The translations under genes and the position numbers were made by a program. Of a stretch of 64,000 nt of DNA, positions 25,019-36,405 are shown piece by piece. The notes under the pieces are model-generated. The model searched no databases, was not told the DNA's origin, and saw only the letters and a list, made by a program, of their open reading frames with translations. Within the stretch, counting starts at the first letter, position 1, and every line of letters starts with the position of its first letter. The DNA is from Saturnia japonica (taxonomy: Eukaryota; Arthropoda; Insecta; Lepidoptera; Saturniidae), in the NCBI GenBank assembly GCA_033032175.1, contig CM065309.1, positions 2,108,001-2,172,000 of the forward strand. Direction: 5' to 3'.

Positions 25019-25430
25019 AATTACGCGGCGGCGGCGGTACGATCTACTAACTAGGTAGTACAAAAAAAAAGGCAGGGACCTTCTGTAAGGGTACAGAAAA
25101 CATGTATCGCGCGTGCGGCTGCTAGACTAAAGGGCTCTACACCGAGGGAACGGCCATAGGCTTGAGTTGCCGCAGGATAGGGTGGACGTGGCGGTTGTGC
25201 GGTAGCGAAATTAACCGCTCGTCCCCTGAGGAAGGAACGGAGATTTTGCGGGCGAGCGTGGGCGCGAACACGCTTGGTTTCTAGGGACGGTCATGTAGTA
25301 CGTGTTCGATCCCTCGATATCGTCATCGTTCCACGGGTGGCGCGGAGTTTTATCCACATCGGGGACTGTGGTGTAAGTCGTAGCGGGTTTTACCAATAGT
25401 TTCACGTGATTCGACGCGGTGTCGAAATAT
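25019..25430 (-). repeat. GC-rich island, probable LINE 3' fragment
   Basis: Composition switches sharply from AT-rich flanks to GC-rich sequence. A minus-strand frame at 25211-25405 reads YTTVPDVDKTPRHPWNDDD and GSNTYYMTVPRNQA. This resembles translated 3' regions of R1-clade LINEs annotated in Lepidoptera, but I cannot verify that. No catalytic motif is present. It could also be a scrap of another retroelement. Confidence 0.4.
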
Positions 25431-25454
25431 TTTCATTTCGCAAGATCGTGGCTC

Positions 25455-25680
25455 TCTTGTCAGAATTATCTATGGAGTTTTTGTGAAACACAAAATGCAT
25501 GTTTTCCCGCTTTATTTTTATAATCCACTTCACTTATGCACAACATCTAAACTATATCATGCAAAATGCCACCAATATTACATAATACAGGGTTAAATAA
25601 CCTAAGTTAATGAATTAAAAATAAAAACCACAACATGTCACTTTAAGATCCCGCCAAAAACTCCGGGACGCCCGTCAGAT
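25455..25680. repeat. Dispersed repeat, copy 2 (pairs with 2194-2440)
   Basis: The same ordered blocks as the copy near the left end, closing with CTTTAAGATCCCGCCAAAAA. Family unknown. Confidence 0.5.
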
Positions 25681-26221
25681 GTGAAACATCGAAATTATTT
25701 TGTACAGATAATATAAGCATTTAAGCATAGATTATGAAAGGAAATAAATATGACTTTAAAATAGATATACATCTTTTTTTAAAGAAGAAGACGATGCGCT
25801 GGCGCGCCAAGAGTCGACCTGACCCGCCGCTTAGATATTGGACATCCACTAGAGTGCTGGGGGTAACTAGGAAGATCTACCACTTTACCTTTTACAATCA
25901 ACCAATTTCTACCAATTTTTTAAAATTTACTTTGGCAGCACTTGTCTCAAGCCTAGAGCGCACCGCTTCTGTTCTTAGTTGCCCATAGTAGATCAATTGC
26001 ACGAGAACCACGTGTTAAAAGTACATAAGTGCGTGCCGTGCCTGAGATACACTTACATACACTACACAATGGATTTCCGCAAAATAACGCCTTTTTGGAT
26101 CAAATAGCATAGAAATTTCAGATAAATTAGTCACTGCCAAGCGCCGGCAAAACGCCCGAATCGTAGTACATCCAACCGTTTCGGAGATTACCCCGAACAA
26201 ACAAACCAACAGACAGACAAA

Positions 26222-26425
26222 ACTTATATTATAAAGTATAAAGTTTGTGAGTGTGTATGTATGTTTGTTACTTCTTCACGCTCAAACGGCTGGACTAATT
26301 TTGATAAAATTTGGTATGGAGGTAGCTGAAACCTTGAATTAACACATAAGCTACTTTAAAGGGTTTTTTGAAGATGTCTCTTAAATTATACGCGGATGAA
26401 ACCGCGGGCATAGCTAATTTAGTAT
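26222..26425 (+). repeat. Dispersed 'grammar-type' repeat (AAAGTTTGTGAGTGTG...GCGGGCATAGCTA)
   Basis: The order TATAAAGTTTGTGAGTGTGT, CTCAAACGGCTGGACTAATT, GATAAAATTTGGTATGGAGG and GATGAAACCGCGGGCATAGC is characteristic of a non-coding repeat abundant in Lepidoptera. Diverged relatives occur near 53288-53445, 50880-50925 and 57120-57360. Confidence 0.65.
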
Positions 26426-27399
26426 AAAGCCGTTATTTTGACATTACAAACAGACACTGTAATTGTATAGATTGTTAAATTTAAAAGTGAGCATCTTAAT
26501 GTTTTAAGCGTATTTTATGTGAGTTATCAATTTATACTATGGAATTCAAAGAAGTTTCACTTCAGGCCAACGTAAAAATTACGGGCTTAATTTTTTTATT
26601 AATGACATACAAGGACGCGCCATTATGGGCAAAGCCGTGCGACAGGCAACGGCACCGAAGTAGATATAGGTAACTCAGCAAAATTCTTTGCGCCAACTTA
26701 ATAACTCAAGCGCAGCTTACTCTGGCGCATTCAGTTAACTAAATTTGCGCCATGGCACGAGCAAAATTGTACGCGAGGCAAGCGAGTTTAGAGAAATGAT
26801 TGAGTCGGCTAACCGGCGCAGCAGCACTGCTTGGCAAAGCTAAGCTGAAATGTGTTACACATTTGGAATAAGTGTGTTATCACATCCGATGTTGAAACTT
26901 TATAACAACTAAAAATTATTTATAAATACCAGCAGTGAAATTTTATTATCTGTCATCTACCAATACTGACCGGGCAGACCGGTGGTGAAATTGTACTAAT
27001 CCTCTACTGAGTTTCCAGGTTTGAGCTTGCAAAATGTTGGATTTATATAAACGCTTACGTGGTCGGTGCAGATTCATTTTTTTTTTGTCGTGGGCGGTGA
27101 GCCTATGAGCGTGATATGCGTGACTTTCTTTAACAGCCATTGAACATATTGACAAACACTGGCGCATCTGTTGGGCCCCATCAGGAGGTCATGCGAAATT
27201 TGGGCGCATTCAGTAATTCAATGATTTATTAGTTATTTTATATGGCACAAACAAAAAACTTATATCTATGTGTTCTTTATGAATTGGACTAACTAATTAT
27301 TGAATATATAAGCAATTCAGTCTTTCAATAATTTGTCAAAAACTACAATAATTTTAAACCAAATACTGAATGGTAAGTCGTTAAAATTAAATTTGCTAG

Positions 27400-28160
27400 G
27401 CATCTGGTAAAAACTCACTGGATACATTCCACTGGCACGCCGGCAAGCATCACAAGAATGTATAGACGACTCAACCTGCTATCGAACATCCGATGTCTTG
27501 GAAGTTAGAAATGTAGCGACATCTGGTCTCCGACTCACATACGACGCATTCCTACTTATGAACGCCGACAAGCATCACAAGATGTAGGCACGACTCAACC
27601 TGCTATCGACATACACCGGTCTTGGTCGTGAGTGATCCTAGCGACATCTATCTCGTCTCACATATGGTGACTCCGATGCAGCTACTGTATCAACTCCGAC
27701 TGGGGACATCACCATATGTGGCAGCTGTCTGCTAGATTATTACCTAACACCACATCTAAAAGTCGGAGAATCCTCCCTTTGACTCAGACGAGTGTTATGG
27801 TGACTGGCGATGCAGCACTGTACCACAACGACTTGTTGTCGGGTTCATCACCAGTAGGATGCGTTAGTTATGGCGAGTGATAGATGTACGCTACCTCCAT
27901 CGATGTCGCTAAAAGGGAGGATCATCCGACCAGATTAGTTAGTATAAAATGTAAACTGGCGGGCACGCCTGCTCCATACGATTATTGTCGGGTTACTTAA
28001 GTAGGATGCGTTAGTCATGGCGAGGATACATGTCGCTAAAACTCCCCACTGTCGCTTACAAAATACATCGTAATTATCATATAAAATTCAATTCTACACG
28101 CCTCTCCATACATATTGGTTTACACAGACTATGCGTAACAAGAATGACTAACTCCCCACT
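27400..28160. repeat. Complex imperfect repeat block, origin unknown
   Basis: Several motifs recur within 760 bp. GCC-G-CAAGCATCACAAGA followed by CGACTCAACCTGCTATCGA occurs at about 27440 and 27565. AGTAGGATGCGTTAGT-ATGGCGAG occurs at about 27851 and 28000. TAGCGACATCT and its reverse-type GATGTCGCTA occur several times, as does CTCCCCACTG near 28040 and 28150. There is no open frame. It may be rearranged LTR or DNA-transposon end sequence, but no terminal repeat could be assigned. Confidence 0.55.
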
Positions 28161-29057
28161 GCCTTAAAAATACTCGTGTTTCATTCAAGTTCATTTCTGA
28201 GAACAATTGGAGTCAAGGACTACGTAACAAGGGTTTATAAATAATGTAATAATATATATATTTTTTTTACAAACCAAAAAAGAGATTACGTGAAAATGAG
28301 GTATGAGCAAACCTGAGAGTTTAAGAATCAATCTTTTAATTTTTGGTTTAGATTAAATTTGTTAACAGAATTGGGAAAATATTCTGTAGCTACAGCTGAG
28401 ATCATTCTCTAAATTAAAATTTATTAAGGATTTACTTACGATCTAGAATAGGCCAGGAGCAGTTAGAAAATCTTGCTATAATTTCTATAGAGTCAGACTT
28501 TTTAAAGTAGCTAGATATTTAAAATATTATTAACAAATTTGCCAAAAGTAAAACCAGAAAAACGCAAACTTCTTTAAGATATTTCCGTTTTTTCCATGAA
28601 ATATGTCTATTTAAAAAAGCGGGCAATCTAAATATATATTTTTTTACCTTTTGTATTGTAATAACTTGGAATACATGTTGATAAAAAATTTAATAATACC
28701 TTTTGTGTGTGTACATACCTACTGTTTGCTTCAAATAAAAAATACATACGAGCAACAAGTCTGAAGTGTTTTAACTTCTGTACGTTAAATTTTAACGATC
28801 AACAATTTTTTTTCTTTTTTCAAATCATGTAAAAAGTCAAAGGGTTAACGAAGACAAACATTTAACGGACATTACGTAATCATACTTTTGGCTCAATAAA
28901 TCAGTATTTCGCACGACGGCGCAGAAATTGCTTGGTGCATCACTAAATGACAATACATTTTCAAGTATAGGTAATGAGATGAGACTAAGGCTAAAATCTA
29001 TAGAGCGTACTCAGTCCTAGCTTAGCTCAAACTTCGCTAAGAATTTACTCAGCACAA

Positions 29058-29166
29058 TTTTTTTTTTTGAATGATTATACTGTTAGCCTTAGGGCCGTGG
29101 AGCCTCTGACGGCTTTTATAGCTTCACCGGAAATGGGGGCGAGCGCTTAGGGCACTCAGCCGCGAA
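29058..29166 (-). repeat. SINE family C inside the MITE
   Basis: Reverse complement of 18816-18925: T-run, then TACTGTTAGCCTTAGGGCC, GGCTTTTATAGCTTCA, GGGGGCGAGCGCTTAGGGCA and CAGCCGCG. Confidence 0.8.
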
Positions 29167-29736
29167 GCTCAGCGCAATCTTAGCTTTCGAATTTATAGTC
29201 GAGTTACGCTAAGCATAATCTTACCTCTAGCTGAGGAAGTGTCGTAACCAACAACCAACAACCAATTGTTATTTATCTCTGGTCGTAACTATGAATTAAC
29301 GTTTCGATACCGCATCTAGCTGTTAAATTTCTTCAACTCAAACAAATAAATAATTAATCACGAACTATGTATAGAAAAATAAAAAGCTATTTATTTAAAA
29401 TTGAATTTCATTTGTGAAATTGTATAATATTCAACTTGCTTTAAAGTAAAAATGACAGACTATTCGTACATAAAATAAAAAGATTAAAGACGAGAAACAA
29501 CTGCAAACAACAGGAATAACAAAACGTATACATAATAAAACAGTCATTTCTATGCAGTAGCTAATAAGAATCAAGCAATACAGATAATTTAGAAAGTATA
29601 TAAAATCACTGTTAGTTATTAAATTATAAAATTTTTTTAGTCGTTTAATAGTTCCGAAATTCAAATTTATATAATTAAAATTTATTTAATATATAATTAT
29701 TTATAGTCGCAAGCTTAGCATTAGCTCATTTTCAAG

Positions 29737-29792
29737 TCTGTAAAAGCCATCAGAGGCTCCAGGGTCCCAGTATAGTCAGTTCTAAAAAAAAA
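29737..29792 (+). repeat. SINE family C, short copy inside the MITE
   Basis: GTAAAAGCCATCAGAGGCTC, then CCCAGTATAGTCAGTTCT and an A run; only the 3' end of the SINE is kept. Confidence 0.7.
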
Positions 29793-30159
29793 GTATTAGC
29801 TCAGCTGACAGCTCTGCCCGAGTAAAGTTCAAGTCATCGAAATATTATTAATGCTGAGTTAAGTCTGAGCTAAGACTGATACGCTCTATAGATTTCAGCC
29901 TATTATCTCAGACACTGTATCTTATAATTACTGTTTGTTTTAATGGAAATGTTTGCGTAAAATTTTCCTTGTAATTACAATAACACCTCGTATTAAGTAG
30001 TGTATTGTTCGATAGTGCAAATTAGATGACCAACAATAATTAATCGATGTTACAGCAACATTAGCATTGACTGCATTGACCAGAGAGCATTGATTATTAT
30101 ATTTGTCTAATGTCAAAAGTCAACATTGTGAAACGTCATTTTCCAATATGTACAGTACT

Positions 30160-30700
30160 AGTGGTGGGCTATTAACGAGTCAACGAGTATTTGTAGTCAA
30201 CGAAAATTAACAGTTAATGGTTAATGATTAACAGGTTGAAAGACTGTTAAATCTTCAACTGGTTTTCGGACATTATTAATGTGTTATTTTTTTTTCTGTA
30301 ACAGGTTTCACTGATATTAAACAATGTCTTCAGATATTTTTAAATGTGTTATTTGTTTTTGGCCAGATTTCATTAATATATTACAACGTTTTTACATACT
30401 TCCAAGCGATACTATCGGAACTATCGGTTCGAAGTATTTGTTTCGCATACTAGTTCATTCTCAGAAATTAATAAAATTATAATGAAATTAATAATAATCC
30501 GTTCAGTCGTTGACGTAAATTGGCAGTTTATATTTTCAACTAGTTTTTTCTAACTGATAAACACAATGACTGTTGAACAAATGCGTCTTGTGCGTTGACG
30601 TAAATTAACAGCTAATATTTTCAACCTGTTTTTTCATTGATAAATAACAGTTAATTCGTTGACGAAATGAAAAGTCGTTAAAAAAAGATTATTGATTCAA
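30160..30700. repeat. Degenerate direct repeats with GTTGACGTAAATT units
   Basis: CGTTGACGTAAATTGGCAGT followed by ATATTTTCAACTAGTTTTTTC near 30510 is repeated near 30594 as GCGTTGACGTAAATTAACAG followed by ATATTTTCAACCTGTTTTTTC. Related CAACGAG/TTAACAG motifs start near 30175 and end near 30665. No gene seen. The repeat class is unknown. Confidence 0.55.
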
Positions 30701-32215
30701 CGATCACCTCTAGTGAGTACATAAAAAATGTCAACAATATAGAAAAGGAATATAATTATGTGTAAAGTTTTGCTATGAATATTTAAGTTTGCATGAATTA
30801 AAATTAACAGTTCAGTATTGTTTTATGATAGTTTTTATATCGGAAAACTTTGTATATCGAGAAGTTAAGAAAAATACTTTAAAAAAGATAAGCTATCGCT
30901 ATAATATTCAGTATATATACTTGCTTCACAGCCGCGATGAATCGCATTTCATTTTTACATTTGAATCAGTCACTACATTCCATTTGGATTAAATACTGCA
31001 AATTTTCAGTCACTATATTTGCTGAAAAATATGTTAAGTAAACGATGTATGGACGTAGGATGGTACAAAGCGAAGCGAAGTGAACTTTGTTCAAAGTACA
31101 TTACGCAAGTTCGTACGTACTTTGGTGTTGAAAAGGGCAGAAAACCAATTTTCTGGAATTCTTTGAAAGAACCAACACGAAAACTTTTCAAAAGTACCAT
31201 GGTCAGTATTTATTTTTTATTTTTGTGATAATACCAATTTTTGATGGTTTTTGAAACTTTTAAAGCACCTAGTCTATGGAAAAAGTACATTTTTTATCTT
31301 TCTAAAAACAGTAATAGATATACCTAATTACATTTTCATTAATAACTATAGCAAAGTAAAAAGAAATAGTGAACCTTTATGATTATTTTATTTGATACAT
31401 AATAAAAATAACAATATTTTGTAGTACTCAGTAATAGTAATAATCTCAATGACATTTCTTACGTGGTATTGTATTCTCTTTGGACATTCCATTCTAAAAC
31501 CAGAGTACTTTTGTATATGGAAGATTAAAGCATGGAACAAAGTGAATAACTATTATAAGTACCTTAGGTTTAATATAACAATAAAAATAATTCGTTTAAC
31601 AGTAAAGTGGCAAAACAACACAATGTTAAGATTTATAATAATAATATGGTAGTACTTTAGTGACATAGTAGTAAATGAATATAAAATAATATTTAAATTC
31701 TAGTAGTTAAATAAACATTGCAAAGACAATTTATTAGTGTTTAAATTACAGTTGGTTTTGTAATGATTTTTTAAGTCTGTGATCTTTGTTTATTTCAGTG
31801 TAAGGGATATTATTCTAAAAATATGAAGTTAATACAGGTCATTTAATCATTAACTAATCATGAAAATTCGCAAGAACTCTGTCATAATTACTAAACAATT
31901 AACAATGTTTTAATTTCAAAGTCTCTTTGAATACTGAAAAGTCCCTGAAAAAGTAGAAAAGTATCAGTGAACACTCTGTCTAGTTTTAATAATGTTGTAT
32001 GAACTAAGGATTGACAATGCGACGCATTCGCAAGTCTGGGTTGTAGTAATAGAATAACAGTAAACTGAACAAAAATCAAAATCTGTTGAATATGTTTGTG
32101 CTGGAATGATGCGTGTAGATGTGTGAATCCATGCATGACATATGTTTTTTAAAATATCAATTTGTACATTATTTTATAGAGATAAAACTCAATATACCTA
32201 CTTTTAGTGTAAGTA
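30701..32215. other. Intergenic DNA with one unexplained open frame
   Basis: A 69-codon + strand frame at 31019-31228 includes the polar stretch KAKRSELCSKYITQVRTYFG and runs into a possible GTCAGT donor at 31202. The composition looks more protein-like than its surroundings. I do not recognise it, and no partner exon is evident. Other frames look random. Confidence 0.35.
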
Positions 32216-33504
32216 TTAGGCCCTTACATATGAAATTAGCGTTTTATATGGTAAAAGAAAAGTGAAAAAAAATATTATGAAATTATACATTTAAGCAATC
32301 GAAGTATGTACCATTATTACCTATGCACTTTTGCCATTTTAAAGGTAGTTCATTGATTACATTGCTGAAAAAATTGTGGAAGCAAGAATAAATAAAATCT
32401 TTGAAGGCAGTTTGGACAGCCTCATTGGAATTGAATTTATTTTTCTTGCAAGAAATTGTCCAAATTCCGAATAAAGTGGTAATCTGTTGGAGCAATGTCT
32501 GGGGAATATAGAGGGTTTTGGAGACATTCCAACTGCAGTTCCTCTAATTTAGCGACCGTTGGTCGTAAAGTATGTGGTCTGGCATTGTTCTAAAGCAGCA
32601 GTGGGCTTGAGATATTGACCAGTCTCGGTTGTTTAACGGCTAGCTTTTCCATCATGGTTTGCAATTGTTGACAATACATATCTGCCGTTAACGTCTGGAC
32701 AGATCTTACGAAGCTGTAGTGTATGACACCAGCACTGGTCCACCAAACACTCACCAGTACCTTTTTCTGAGACGACTTTCGCTTGGGACAGGATTTGGCC
32801 GGTTCTCCTGGTTTCAACCACTGTGATGAGCGTTTCCGATTGTCGTAAAGGATCCATTTTTCGTCACAAGTAACAATACGATTCAAAATACCCTCGTTAT
32901 TGTGACTGTTGTGTAATGTAATGCAAAACTCAATAGGTGTTTGTTCGCGTGCTTCAGTTAATTCATGCGGTACCCATTTCTCGAGCTTTTTCACTTTTCC
33001 TGTTTGTTTCAAGTGAATTAAACTTTTTTTATCACTCACACCGAAGCCTGCCGCTAACTCTGATGTGGTTTGCGAATGATCCGCTTCAACGATCACCTTT
33101 GATTCTTCTTTTTAAACTAGGTCTCCGGCCGTCCACGGGGTTTGTTTCGTAGATCAAAATTTCCAGAACGAAAACGTTGGAACCAAAAACGCACCGTGTT
33201 TCTTTTACAGTAGCTTTCCCATACACATCATTAATCCTTAGAGCTGATTCTGCTGCGCTGATGCCACAATGGAACTTATATTCGTAAATAAGGTGATATT
33301 TTAAACTTTCTATTTTGTGAAAAGAATCATGTCAAAGAAAAATAAAATGTTGCGTAAACAAATGTATCACTAAATTCGAAACACAAAAATACACAAGCCT
33401 AAGTTTGGAATAAATTTGGAATTGGAATTTCTAACCAGACGCCAGATATTTGAGATCAAAGTGACCAGTTCAACAAAACGCCAATTTCATATGTAAGGAC
33501 CTGG
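32216..33504 (-). mobile_element. mariner element with matching terminal inverted repeats
   Basis: The left end CCTTACATATGAAATTAGCG matches the inverted right end (CGCCAATTTCATATGTAAGG on the + strand, 33480-33499). The length of about 1.29 kb and a flanking TA fit mariner. It encodes a dead transposase on the minus strand (next entry). Confidence 0.88.
32283..33300 (-). pseudogene. mariner transposase, inactivated
   Basis: The family cuts and pastes the element at TA sites, using a helix-turn-helix N terminus and a D,D34D catalytic core. Seen on the minus strand: a decayed N-terminal DNA-binding part at about 33300-33097; an open stretch 33096-32590 with RIVTCDEKWILYDNRKRSSQ carrying the first catalytic Asp and a QKKVLVSVWW block; then a TAG stop (32590-32592). 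The following NARPH motif has Asn (AAC, 32587-32589) where the second catalytic Asp belongs. The C terminus continues at 32495-32283 (FNSNEAVQTAFKDFI, LPLKWQKCI). Stops, frame changes and the Asp-to-Asn change make it inactive. Confidence 0.88.
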
Positions 33505-34337
33505 TATATGTCGTGACGCTTCGTTTCGACTCTACGCCAGTGGGAATTGGCCTTTAAGCGCCTAATATCCACGGAGGGATATGTATCTTATTATCGATTG
33601 TGCATTTGATATTTGAATGCATCGTAAAGTTGGTTTCTGAACGCGTACTTAGTTTGTGTGACCATATTACCTAGAGATTTGCTAGATAAAATTGTCATTT
33701 AAATTACTATAAAAAATGTGATTAAAGGAGGAGAAATTAACGTAAATATTTATTGACATATAAAACTTGCCAAATTAGAAATCTCATATCAATGAAAGTA
33801 ACAAATTGTTTTGGTAAATTATTTGAAGAACGAACATTCCTATACCTTTAGTTAAAAGAACAGCTATGGAACTTGGCACCCGTTAGATCACAGTTCTTTT
33901 ATCGGTGACAATTACTACTCCGAACATCATATCTATCAAACTTGCCCATTTTTTCACATTTATCCAAATAGGCCTTTACATAATTTGATTTCAATGAATA
34001 TCTTAGGAGATATCACAGTTTTAAAATAACTCCGCAGCAAAATAATAATCAAATAATCAAGTACCGCGCGTGCATTTTAGGGGAATGATATGGCAAGCGG
34101 GCAGCACATAAAAATTGTATTGTAGGTCCCTACGACAATTGTTATTTGTTTCTGCCTACGCCCCATTCTAACCCTATCTCTCTTATGTCACGCAGACGAA
34201 GTTGCGCGGGTCAGTTAGTATTGATATAAGTTGGAACAACGCCATCTTTGGTGAGAGGATGGAAATGCCGTTAATGAATGAGTATTATTCGTTTTTTTTT
34301 TTTTCGTTTTATGATTTTTTCATTTGGATCCTTTGTA
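33505..34337. other. Spacer between two DNA transposons
   Basis: AT-rich. The motif CACGCAGACGAAGTTGCGCG followed by GGGTCAGTTAGTATTG at about 34188-34225 is the end of a common dispersed repeat. No gene seen. Confidence 0.45.
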
Positions 34338-35404
34338 CCTAGTCCGGCCATAAGTTCTGTTACAAATGAAAATGCATTTTTTTTTTAATGAAGTAATGCA
34401 ACATTATTAAAATTTATACCTACATATTTATTAGTCTCAGCAAAAAAAAAAAAATCTATTCGACATGGCCACTTTTGGCTTTTATACGTGCCTTTAATCT
34501 TTTTGGTCATGAATCTATGGATTTACGCACAGTTTCCAAGGGAAATTTCGCTACTGCTTGCTCCAAAGATTTTTTAAGAGACTCAATGTAGCCGTGTCGT
34601 TGATACACTTTGGCTGAAGTTTTCACTCCTTTTTAACAAAAATGTAGTTTCGTAACTCTTTGATAAGACACGCCCCACCAAACCATCACTGACGCAGGAT
34701 GATGACCACGTTGTACCTTTCCGACCACTTGAGCAGCTTCTTTAGAATTGTGAGCATACACTTTATCATTTTGCTTATTGTAGTGTTGTTCAATCGTGAA
34801 AATTTTTTCATCGGTAAAGAGGATAATTCTGTGCCTTTCACCTGCGTATCGCGACAGAAGGCGTTTGATCGATCCACTCTCTTTAATCGTAAAGATTGAT
34901 TTAGGGCATGTCTTGTATATCGACGATAAGCACCGAGCTTCAGGTCTTGTTTTATAATACGCGGCAGAGTCCTAGCGGGAATCTTCATTTCTCGCGATAA
35001 GATTTTTTGCTTCCTAATGGGGTTTCGACGAATTCTGGCTTTAACAGCCTTTTTGGTTCCAACAGCACGCGGCCGCTCCGATCTTTTCAGGTCTTCGAGA
35101 GAGGAAGTGTTGTTGTATCTGTTGATAGTACGATATACGAACATACGGCTGATACCAAGCTTTTGAAGTGTCTGGAATATGACCGATGGCTTCATACCCA
35201 TTTTGTGCAAGGCGATCACTGCAATCCTATTTTCTTTAACACCCCATTCCATATTGTAATTTGATAATGAACACGAAAAAATATGTGAACTGGCGCAAAA
35301 TCTAAAGAAGTATTAAAAATAATATACGTGTTCCAAATTCAAAATAATTAGAAAGTTGAAAAAAAGAAAAAAATTTATGTAACAGTATTTATGGCCAGAC
35401 TAGT
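34338..35404 (-). mobile_element. Tc1/mariner-type element, internally deleted, with TIRs
   Basis: The left end CTAGTCCGGCCATAAGTTCT continues into GTTACA. It matches the inverted right end (TGTAACAGTATTTATGGCCA followed by GACTAG). TA dinucleotides flank both ends (34336-34337 and 35405-35406). The 1067 bp length is below the ~1.3 kb usual for the group, which agrees with a deletion in the transposase. Confidence 0.85.
34480..35252 (-). pseudogene. Tc1/mariner-family transposase, frameshifted and deleted
   Basis: Starts at the Met codon at 35252 (MEWGVKENRIAVIALHKMG). The N-terminal helix-turn-helix region contains SRMFVYRTINRYNNTSSLED and then RSERPRAVGTK, typical of this superfamily. A frameshift near 34815-34870 moves the catalytic FTDEKIFTIEQHYN block (Asp codon 34810-34812) into another frame. 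MVWWGVSY follows near 34690. After a KTSAKVYQ segment the frame jumps to RHGYIESLKKSLEQA near 34600. The region that normally carries the second and third acidic residues is therefore absent. It is a defunct copy. I cannot separate the maT-like DD37D group from related groups without an alignment. Confidence 0.82.
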
Positions 35405-35406
35405 TA

Positions 35407-35999
35407 TAAGCTTAATGACATATGTTAATTCCAAATTTAAAGTTTCTGAGTCATCTAGGTGTTTGATGAGTGTATGAGAGATAAAAATTCTACTTTTCAG
35501 AACCTAATAACTCGAGAACTAATAATGGGTTTATTCATGAAATTTGGGACTTTTTTTTAACTGTTAAAGGGAGGTATCTTAAACATACAAAATTTCAAGT
35601 GTGTAGGTCGAATAGTTTTTGACTTATGCAGGTGTCAAAAGTATCTCAAAATGGTTCCTGTAAATATACACACTTGCCGGTGACGCCCGTTCCGAACTTG
35701 GCTGACACCAGTGTGAAGTTTTTGTTCTGATTCGGAAAAATCTTAGATCGTAGGCTGCTTACAATAATGTAAGCCGATGAAATATGTAATACTAGATATC
35801 TTTATAGATAGCTTTAATCGTAAACTAAATAGTAAAAAACACAATTTAGGACGGTAGGTACCTATGCATGTTCGAAGCTTTCTTAATGACCATCAACCGT
35901 ACCGCAATGATTTATTTTAGTAATTGCATTTCGATCGTTATTTTGAACTTTACCGATTGTTTAAAAAGCATGTACTTTTTTATAGTAGCACGACAAATT
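35407..35999. other. Spacer, nothing recognised
   Basis: AT-rich. A frame at 35868-36101 runs into repeat family E and is not considered a gene. Confidence 0.4.
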
Positions 36000-36315
36000 G
36001 ACGATACTATCCCTGAAGGTAAGCACAGTACGATACAAACACAACGGCGACCACCGAGAGATCGTGATCCATCGACGGTCACCACTGTCATTCCAGCCTG
36101 AATACACTTAATCTGATATGCACAGGCTGATCCCGAAACGCGACACACAAAAGCGAGTCACTTAGACGGAGTTTTCACCACATGCATGGTGCTCGGTACC
36201 TAGTCGGGCAAAACAACCCTACCACCCTGCTATCTCCGTTTTCTCGTTCGTTATTCAGTAGGGTGCACCACGTGCAGGTGAGGTTGGCTTGAGCGTCTCA
36301 GTTCTATCGACACCC
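36000..36315 (+). repeat. Dispersed repeat family E, copy 2
   Basis: Ordered blocks: ACTATCCCTGAAGGTAAGCA, GATATGCACAGGCTGATCCC, AAAAGCGAGTCACTTAGAC, ACCACATGCATGGTG, AGGGTGCACCACGTGCAGG and CTTGAGCGTCTC. It is the inverse of 14110-14345. Confidence 0.7.
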
Positions 36316-36405
36316 CCTTACACCACAAAAAAATTCGCTAACTTTCAAAAACCTTTCTGACTGTAATATTTTTTCAATTTAAACATGGCATTGGTATTAG
36401 TATCT

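Larger units (their letters stand above)
28988..29901. mobile_element. MITE-like element with terminal inverted repeats, holding SINEs
   Basis: The left end reads AGGCTAAAATCTATAGAGCG, followed by blocks like TCAGTCCTAGCTTAGCTCA. The right end is the inverted counterpart, CGCTCTATAGATTTCAGCCT, preceded by TGAGCTAAGACTGA. No transposase is inside, so it is non-autonomous. Two SINE family C pieces (29058-29166 and 29737-29792) lie inside it, which accounts for part of its length. The target-site duplication is not clear. Confidence 0.75.

Noticed and set aside
27400..28160. CRISPR-like array
   Set aside because: Repeats are imperfect, unevenly spaced and in a eukaryotic setting; there is no regular spacer pattern.
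32937..33152. 71-codon + strand frame
   Set aside because: Antisense shadow of the mariner transposase.
35868..36101. 77-codon frame with a hydrophobic start and a GGTAAGC donor as the leader exon of esterase 3
   Set aside because: The donor lies inside dispersed repeat family E (also seen near 21850) and is in phase 1, not phase 0.
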